Positions 45,189 through 64,000 of a DNA stretch of 64,000 nucleotides are shown here, piece after piece; position 1 is the first letter of the stretch; every line of letters begins with the position of its first letter. A program made the position numbers and the translations under genes. The DNA is taken from assembly GCA_017893485.1 (NCBI GenBank), contig JACEHZ010000596.1, positions 558,001 through 622,000 of the forward strand, written 5' to 3'. Source of the stretch: Hemerocallis citrina (Eukaryota > Streptophyta > Magnoliopsida > Asparagales > Asphodelaceae). A model generated the notes under the pieces. That model was not told the DNA's origin, did not search any database, and saw nothing but the letters and a program-made list of their open reading frames with translations.

Positions 45189-45577
45189 AAAGGGGTTTTC
45201 GAGTATAGGGATTTGTGCAAAAAGTTTATAACTGATGCCGTTATTCTCAAAAAGGCATCAGTTATAAACGATGCCGTTCTCCGGAATAACAGCATCAGTT
45301 CATTTCTTTTTTGATTTCCAATCTCGAGTCAAGATTAATAAAGTAGAGTTCTATACTAAAATTAACCAATGTCGTTATTGGGAATAACGGCACGTAATTT
45401 TTTTCATATACAAATGCCGTTATTGGGAATAACGGCATACAATTAGCTGATGCCGTGATTCCCAATAACGTTTGTTGCCGACGTGTCACAGACAAGGACA
45501 AATGGCTAAATGTTTTCGAAACAAAGGTAGTTCGCTAATTATTTTCAAAAACAGGGACATTTCGGCAAAAATTTTCC
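45189..45577 (-). repeat. MULE right terminal inverted repeat
   Basis: The inverse of 37302-37690, with a few differences such as an extra T in the terminal AAAATTTTT. It has the same ATGCCGTTATT palindromes (45235-45470). Confidence 0.9.
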
Positions 45578-45785
45578 ACTAAAATTTCTGCGGATCTCCA
45601 GTATCATAATTGCAGAGTGGTGTAAATTGCACACAACCCAATAAATCTCAAGCACCCACTCTTACAAAACGACAAAAAAGAAAGATTTTTTCTTCTTCTT
45701 GTTTGCTAGGTTTCTCCCCCTTTATTTTTCTTCTCCTTCATCTCGTCGATCGACTCGATCCTTGCCACGTCAGCCATCATCAGCA
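45578..45785 (+). promoter_or_regulatory. Remaining native upstream region of RPN9
   Basis: Only 208 bp separate the MULE from the RPN9 ATG. They hold the TSD copy, a CTCAAGCACCCACTC stretch and a T/C-rich leader (45690-45770). Native promoter DNA beyond this was moved more than 8 kb away by the MULE. Confidence 0.6.
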
Positions 45786-57954
<12,169 letters not shown>

Positions 57955-58319
57955 GTAAGTTAAAATTTTAATTTTTTGTTAGGAACTTTCGTTTTGTTAT
58001 ATGATTGAGAATAGATGATTTTACATTTATTCTCTCCTTTGATGATATATCTCATAGTATCTCCACTCTTGATTTAGATGTTTGAATTTAACCTACTGTA
58101 CATTTTGAATGGAGCTGCAGTTTAGGTTTTAGTAGTTTTAACTTTATATTGTGAAGCACTGTTGTGAAAAGCAGTCTGGGCAACCGTAGGCCACTCTGAT
58201 TTGACCCCAGGCGACGAAATGCAGTTGCTTGCTCTTTAAAAAAATTGAAAGATGAAAATAAAAGGAAGAAAAGAAGGAAAAACTCACCCACTTCCTGCTG
58301 TCGCAGTTCACTATTGTTA

Positions 58320-58671
58320 CTAGTAATCTGCACGTGCTTTGCACGTCCTAATAAATATATTTTTTAAAGTAAATACTAAGACGTAATCCAGCCTCGAACC
58401 TGAGACCTCTCCTTACTCATCACATACTCTTTACAAATTACCCCTAGTGGCACCAACTTTTATTTTATACAAGTGACACTTTAGTAAATAATTATGTCGT
58501 AAATAAATTTAAACTTTGAGGGTATTATGGTAACTAACAACAGTTGAGTAAATAAATGGTTAATATAACTCTCACTTAAAAATGAATGGTTGAGATTAGA
58601 TGGTTGATTGTCTACAAATTATAGGTTGTCTACAGATGATAACCTCAACTCTCCCATTAGAATATTAGAGA
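58320..58671 (-). mobile_element. Non-autonomous Helitron, 352 bp
   Basis: On the minus strand it reads A|TCTCTAATATT ... hairpin GGACGTGCAAAGCACGTGC, then AGATTACTAG|T. This is a full set of Helitron hallmarks: TC start, 3' hairpin, CTAG end and insertion between A and T. A tRNA-like part with AGGTTCGAGGC (58392-58402 on the minus strand) lies inside. Confidence 0.8.
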
Positions 58672-59326
58672 TTAACTAGTAATATCGATAGAGGGAAGAA
58701 CTTCAACCTAGGAAGCATGCACATGAGTAAAGTACACGGCGAATTTGTAAAAAGTAGCCAAGGGGACCCAGCTATGATATAAGATAACATTATTAATTAA
58801 GCATAAATTTAACCTAAATGTAATCTGCACGTGCTTTGCACGTCCTAATAAATATATTTTTTAAAGTAAATACTAAGACGCAATCTAGCCTCGAACCTGA
58901 GACCTCTCCTTACTCACCACATACTCTTTACAAATTACCCCTAGTGGCACCAACTTTTATTTTATACAAGTGACACTTTAGTAAATAATTATGTCGTAAA
59001 TAAATTTAAACTTTGAGGGTATTATGGTAACTAACAACATAACAACAGTTGAGTAAATAAATGGTTAATATAACTCCCACTTAAAAATGAATGGTTGAGA
59101 TTAGATGGTTGATTGTCTACAAATTATAGGTTGTCTACAGATTGATAACCTCAACTCTCCCATTATAATATTAGAGATTAACTAGTAATATCGATAGAGG
59201 GAAGAACTTCAACCTAGGAAGCATGCACATGAGTAAAGTACACGGCGAATTTGTAAAAAGTAGCCAAGGGGACCCAGCTATGATATAAGATAACATTATT
59301 AATTAAGCATAAATTTAACCTAAATG
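58324..59326. repeat. Tandem duplication of about 500 bp including the Helitron
   Basis: Copy 1 is 58324-58820 (497 bp) and copy 2 is 58821-59326 (506 bp), nearly identical. Differences are an 8-bp insert (near 59040), one extra T and a few substitutions. Each copy holds the Helitron body plus about 150 bp of flanking DNA ending AACCTAAATG. Copy 2 lacks the CTAG end, so it arose by duplication, not by a second clean insertion. Confidence 0.88.
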
Positions 59327-60154
59327 ACATCAAACAGTATAAATTGTGTGCTTCATAATGAAATTAAGAGATGTGTATTCTATTGTTCATATAAATGTAG
59401 TTGTACCTGGCTATATTCATAGTTCATATGCAAGTAATAGGAGTTAACTTGTAGAAGAAATGTTGAATATTTTTTTTGATATTTGTTGATTATGTCTTGA
59501 AGAAAGTGTTCAAGAAGTCTCTAGGAAGTGTCCAACACAAAAGATATAAATATAATTGACGACACTTATATAAGTGCTCGGCACATGTCCAAGGTGTACT
59601 GGTGTTACATGTGGCTGGCACAGGTACATCTACATAGCCTTCAACAAAGATAGTTCTTTTCCAGCTGGTTTTCCAGACCCAAATCTCTCTATCTATGTGC
59701 GTGCTACTCAGGATAAGTATTGACTTGTGCACCTAATTTTCTTGGAATCTGGGAGAACCGCGGACTGGATCGTGCGACCCCATTTGTGAAGCGTTCAAAA
59801 TCCAGATCGCGATCAAACCAAAATTTCTTATCGCAGGAAATACCCCCACAAAGAACACAACAAAAAGATTTTATTTGAATCAAGTTCTGTTATCGCAGAA
59901 AAATATCTTAAAAAAACACAATAGATTTTATCTAGTAACAAACAACTGCATAAAGAATAACAAAGTTCTAACAATGAAAGAGAATAGATGGATGCTCATA
60001 AAATTAGTGTAAACATACCCTTTTACTTGGGTTTCAGTTTTACATCTGTTGGTCGTTCTTAGAGTAGTTTAAACATACTCTTTTACAAAATAAAATTATG
60101 AATACTCATGGTTACTGTAATAGGATGTAGATCCAAGGACAAAAAAAAGGAAGA

Positions 60155-60172
60155 GGGGGGGGGGGGGGGGGG
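60155..60172 (+). repeat. G homopolymer (18 nt)
   Basis: Preceded by an A/G-rich run. It may be unstable in replication or sequencing. Confidence 0.9.
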
Positions 60173-63100
60173 AATAGAGTTTTGTAAAATTATAACTAAA
60201 ATTAAATTCAAATGAAAGATAAATTGCAATAATGAGATTAGATGAGTATCACCACAATGAATCGGCACATCCACTACTTAAGGGCCTTCTGCCTTAGGGA
60301 TTTCCATCCACTAAAGCACTTCTCTTTAACTGGGTCGAAGCGAACTCTCTTACAACCTAGTCTCTTCCCTCGAAGAGATCAACTATCAAGTACGAAAATA
60401 ATCTCGAAGTATAGAATGAGACACTCACAACTAACAAAAAAAAGAAGAAAAATTACAATGGAGCCTAAAAAAAGGCTCTTTAAAGTTGAAGGAAAATTGT
60501 ATGTTTTCTCAAAAATAATGAAAGTTGTTCTTGTTATAAAATAGAAAGATCGATCAGGTATTTATAGAGTAGGAAATATTTTAGCCAAATCAAGGGGTCT
60601 TTCAAGGGCCCAAGAGTAGTCCAAATGAGACACAAAAAATAAGAAAATATTTTGAAAACGATTTGAGTAGAGAAATAATGAAAATAGAATATCTTTTCAA
60701 AACAAATATTTACTTCAAAATTAACGATCCATTTTTCACATAATTGAACTATACAAAAGATAGCATAACAAATGAGATTCAACTTGGCATGTCTTCATGA
60801 CAGGCTTGATATCTTTAGTCTTGACTTGGACTAGCTTCTTATGCATGCTGACTTCACTTATTTATTTGAGAAGTTTGCCATGAATCCATCCAACCTCCGA
60901 TATGATATAGCTTTATGAATAATCCAATCTTTCTCCTTTTTAAGGCAACAAACTACGTGCTAGTAAAACCTGCACACTCACGCACACTCACGTAGTATGT
61001 TAACCCTTTATGTCGTATATGTGTTCAAACATCAAAATCCAATACTGAGGTCAGCAATGTCAAGGCCATTGGATTGCCTCAATATATGTGATTCTTGTTG
61101 ACTATATGATATTTAATTGCCAAGGAAAAATTATGTAAGAGAAAATATTAATCTGTTTGCTATCTCTTTTGAGTTTTGACAGATTGTTACTTGAAATTCC
61201 AAATCACCTCTCGATTTTTAATTAATAGTCACATTTCTAATTAAACTAATATGAACTTCATCAGTTAAACTACAGTTCATGGTGTAAATGCTACCAAAAA
61301 AATGCATTAATATCGTGCCAGCTAAGCCTACCCCATATGGGTCACAAATTTACAAATTCCCGAACCACGAACTCGTACCGGTATTTCCAACCGAAGGAAA
61401 CACAAACTAGGTAACATTGGTATTGACCTCTTTGATCATGATTATTGAAACTTATTGACTTTCCTTATTACTAGTTAAGTCAGTAAGGGTCTTTATCTTC
61501 ACTCTTCGTTTTCAGGTTCTTGCTGGCGATGACTAGTATTGCATGCGAATATGCAAACTGGAAATCTCTCTTCTCAGTTTTGATTCTTGACATCTTTCAT
61601 CTTTGGTTTGTTATTGGATGGGAAACCCACTTATTGATTTTTCAAATCCATCCTTAGATGCTGTTCATACTTCATACCAAGTTCCCCCTCCTTCAATTAT
61701 GTGTACAGTTATTTTAGTTCATGCCTGGAGTTACTCTTGCCACCCTTCCCATATGTATTAACGAACTACAAATCTGAAGAAATAAAGTATATTACAGAAT
61801 AATTACTAGTAATTAGGATACTTTCACCAAACGTGCATTTTGACATTGATGGTCGACAATAATGAGCGCCAAGGAGTAAGAATTCATGAAAATCTGTATT
61901 TTTTCTCTGTTTTATATGCACTAATAGTTTGCATATATTGTACATGAAGTTCTAAGATAAATTTAACTATGTTTAGTTGATCCGTTACAGATATTCTAGT
62001 CTTTAACTATGTTTTAACATTCATCTGCGACTCTTGAATTCATACGATAGATACAATTGTGTTCAAGAGTCAATTGTATCAATCGTACACAATTTGTTGA
62101 TGAACTTGAGCTTTTAAATATTTTGTCACATAGTTGCCAGTTAGCATAAAAAATTGGGAATGAGGGAACATGTAGTTATCCACAGTCCCCACTTTATTTG
62201 TCAGTGTTGATAAAGTTCTTTTGACTCCATGTGCTTTAAATCAAGAGAAGCAACTCAACTTGCATGGGTCTTTTCGTCTCAATAGTGTAATAACTAATAA
62301 GTACTATATCGAACCTCTTAGTGGGCCCCTCCCAATAGGGTTAGATTAATATTATGAATATTATATGTGCACACACTTGATTAGGTGACTCTTATTAACG
62401 TATCCAAAAGTCGACATATAATAAAATGGTGAGCTACCTCATGGTTGACCAACACCGTGTATCGGTGTCTCAATGCCTCGTCTTTATTCCTTGAATTTGT
62501 AGTTTTTTCTCCTGTCCTTTTACTATTGTCCAACTGTTACAGAAGCTTTTTCCTTTGTTCAATACATAATGTCTGAGGCACCTCATCTCTATTCCTTTCA
62601 TTTAGTAAATCTCTAGATGAACACGTTTAAAGTAAGAGAACAAAATTCGAGCATATAATTACTAAGGTAGAGATTCAACTTGTACCTTAATTTTTGCTTT
62701 GAAACCTAGGGCTACAACTTGCCATTAGTTATAGATAATAGAATCTGTACACGGTCTATAAATATTTTGTATAAAAAACAAAAAATCCAGACTATGAGGC
62801 ATAGTTTTGAAAAAACTCACAAAAGTGATTCTTAAGCAAGCGTTAAGCGGCAAGCCAACACTTAATTTAGGGGAAAAGCTGTTCAAAAAAGTGTAGGACA
62901 GCATAAAGCGGTTCAAAAAAGTGCTTAAATGTGCGCTTGAGCTGCTCGAAGACACTTTAGCGTTAGGTTAGGGTTTTAAGTAAATCATTTTCACTCAAAT
63001 TCTTACTCGTTTCTACCTTACCCTTGTCCGATACTTAAATATACCTTCAAATTCCCTGATCATCTTCCAACCGTCCTAATCTCTATGAAAAACCTTAGCT

Positions 63101-63212
63101 TCAATTACGGCTTCAATTAGGCTGCTCTCTTTGACTGCTTCTGCTTACCCTTTAACTTTTGATTGCTTCGACTTTGTCTTTTTAAATATTTTTTAATTTA
63201 AAAATAAATTAA

Positions 63213-64000
63213 TGTAGCGCCCCGAGTTCCACACATTGGGAGCTCGTGACACTTACCCAGAATCTTTACTTCAATGAGTACACAACACAGAAAAATTACA
63301 GGAAATTAGAAACTTACATTGCACATGGACACTTTATCCTACACCTGGATGCTTTCCGCAGCACGAGTCCTCCGCTCCACAATCAGCGATCCTGCATTAG
63401 AAAACTGTGGGCACGTCAGTTGAATACAACTGACGCAACGCGGATGAAAGCCACAATCTCCAAAATCCTCAACAATCATTATTTGATGCAGAAGAAAAAT
63501 GTGAAAGTTAAATCACGAGTGTCGGTGTATGTCATGATATAGATTCTAATGCACAATTCATATGCACACCATGCTCTTAATCTAATGCAAACTTGATTTG
63601 GAAACGTATGCATCCCATACTACATACTCCCCAAATCGAGTTCGTATTCTTCAGATGGTAGGGTTCAATCCCTCGCCATGCATCCTACTCTTGTACTCCT
63701 TCCTGTTCCTGACATTTATTTAGTGACTGGTAGAGCTGCAGTAAATACGGTCTATTCCGTCTACTGCATCAGATCGGTGGTCTCTCTCCACTCCCGAAAG
63801 TCGGTGATCACTCCGATCTATCGGAATCGGTGGTCTCTCTCCACTCTGCCCGGCCGGTGGTCTCTCTCCACTCCCGACAGGTTGGTGATCATCCAGCTAC
63901 GCTGCAATCCTGTCGGAATCGGTGGTCCTTCTCCACACCCGGACTCTACCATAAGTTATCCGAACCTAGGGCGAATCGGCAGGGCCTTTCCCTACTCCGC
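63213..64000 (+). mobile_element. 5' part of another family A-like long LTR (runs off the right edge)
   Basis: It starts TGTAGCGCCCCGAGTTCC. The order of blocks is the same as in the solo LTRs: GTGGGCACGTCAGTTGAATAC, then GCATCCCATACTACATA, then AGGGTTCAATCCCTC. It then enters a short-repeat cassette (TCGGTGGTCTCTCTCCACTC, 63770-64000). The end is outside the window, so its TSD cannot be tested. Confidence 0.75.
63770..64000 (+). repeat. Short tandem cassette in the right-edge LTR
   Basis: About six variants of YCGGTGGTCTCTCTCCACTC or TCGGTGATCA...CGATC in a row. They lie at the position where solo LTRs 1 and 2 have different doubled sequences. Confidence 0.75.

Larger units (their letters stand above)
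37302..45577. mobile_element. Autonomous-type Mutator-like element (MULE), 8.3 kb, carrying a PMD gene
   Basis: It has terminal inverted repeats of about 390 bp (37302-37690 and 45189-45577), starting GAAAATTTTGCCGAAATG and GGAAAATTTTTGCCGAAATG. ACTAAAATT is repeated exactly on both sides (37293-37301 and 45578-45586), the 9-bp duplication typical of MULEs. Inside are two convergent genes, a PMD-domain gene on the plus strand and a MuDR-type transposase on the minus strand. Between them is 2.1 kb of repeat-rich DNA. The intact TSD and long open frames point to a recent insertion. It sits about 200 bp upstream of the RPN9 start codon. Confidence 0.93.
57955..63212 (+). other. RPN9 intron 3 (continues past the window)
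   Basis: No further RPN9 exon was found up to the edge. It contains the Helitron duplication (58320-59326), an 18-base G-run (60155-60172) and a pair of interlocking inverted repeats (62029-62086). It also has a stretch of AAGCG/GCTTAA words (62830-62960) that may be a decayed MITE. A TATTTATA box at 60559 could belong to an unrecognised LTR. Confidence 0.55.

Overview
This is nuclear DNA from a flowering plant, almost certainly a eudicot. It is AT-rich, has spliced genes with long introns, and is dominated by plant-type transposable elements. The species cannot be named from the sequence. Only two host genes are visible, both cut by the window edges. The minus-strand gene at 1509-7649 holds the first five exons of an ATAD3-type mitochondrial AAA protein; its ATPase half lies left of the window. 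The plus-strand gene at 45786-57954 holds the first three exons of RPN9, the 26S proteasome subunit PSMD13; its PCI half lies to the right. The two genes point away from each other, with start codons about 38 kb apart, and about nine tenths of that gap is mobile DNA.

The order of insertion between them can be read from target-site duplications (TSDs). A Ty3/gypsy-like element with 0.6-kb LTRs ('family B') spans 10239-34033 (TSD ACTTA) and sits in an older repeat called X here. Inside it lies a decayed long LTR ('family A', 10702-25106). That is split by a second, young family B element (11991-20471, TSD AATTT) and by a family A solo LTR (21716-24981, TSD TACAT). The young B element carries another family A solo LTR (14468-17927, TSD GCCGA) inside its 59-bp tandem repeats. 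The right part of the outer element holds gag remnants, minisatellites, a GAGCTC-rich domain and a dead hAT transposon (29273-32845). Further right, a LINE-like retroposon carrying only ORF1 (34653-37201, 18-bp TSD) splits a second copy of X.

A well-preserved Mutator-like element (MULE; 37302-45577, exact 9-bp TSD ACTAAAATT, about 390-bp terminal inverted repeats) inserted about 200 bp upstream of the RPN9 start codon. It carries two convergent genes: a MuDR-type transposase and a plant mobile domain (PMD) gene. A palindrome family built on ATGCCGTTATT occurs in both termini and again between the two genes. This is the best candidate in the window for a functional mobile system.

RPN9 intron 1 holds its own nest: a hAT-like element containing a miniature Copia-type element (48276-52736, TSD CTAAC) that contains a 3.4-kb solo LTR (48779-52219, TSD TAAAT), plus a Helitron. 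Introns 2 and 3 hold a hAT MITE and a tandemly duplicated Helitron. ATAD3 intron 2 holds a fossil Myb/SANT-like gene.

The least expected signal is in the long family A LTRs. Each of the three copies that cover the region carries two antisense tRNA-like modules (box A plus box B, usually 42-45 nt apart) at the same place, although the sequence between the boxes has diverged strongly. All coordinates and motifs were read by eye; nothing was searched or computed.
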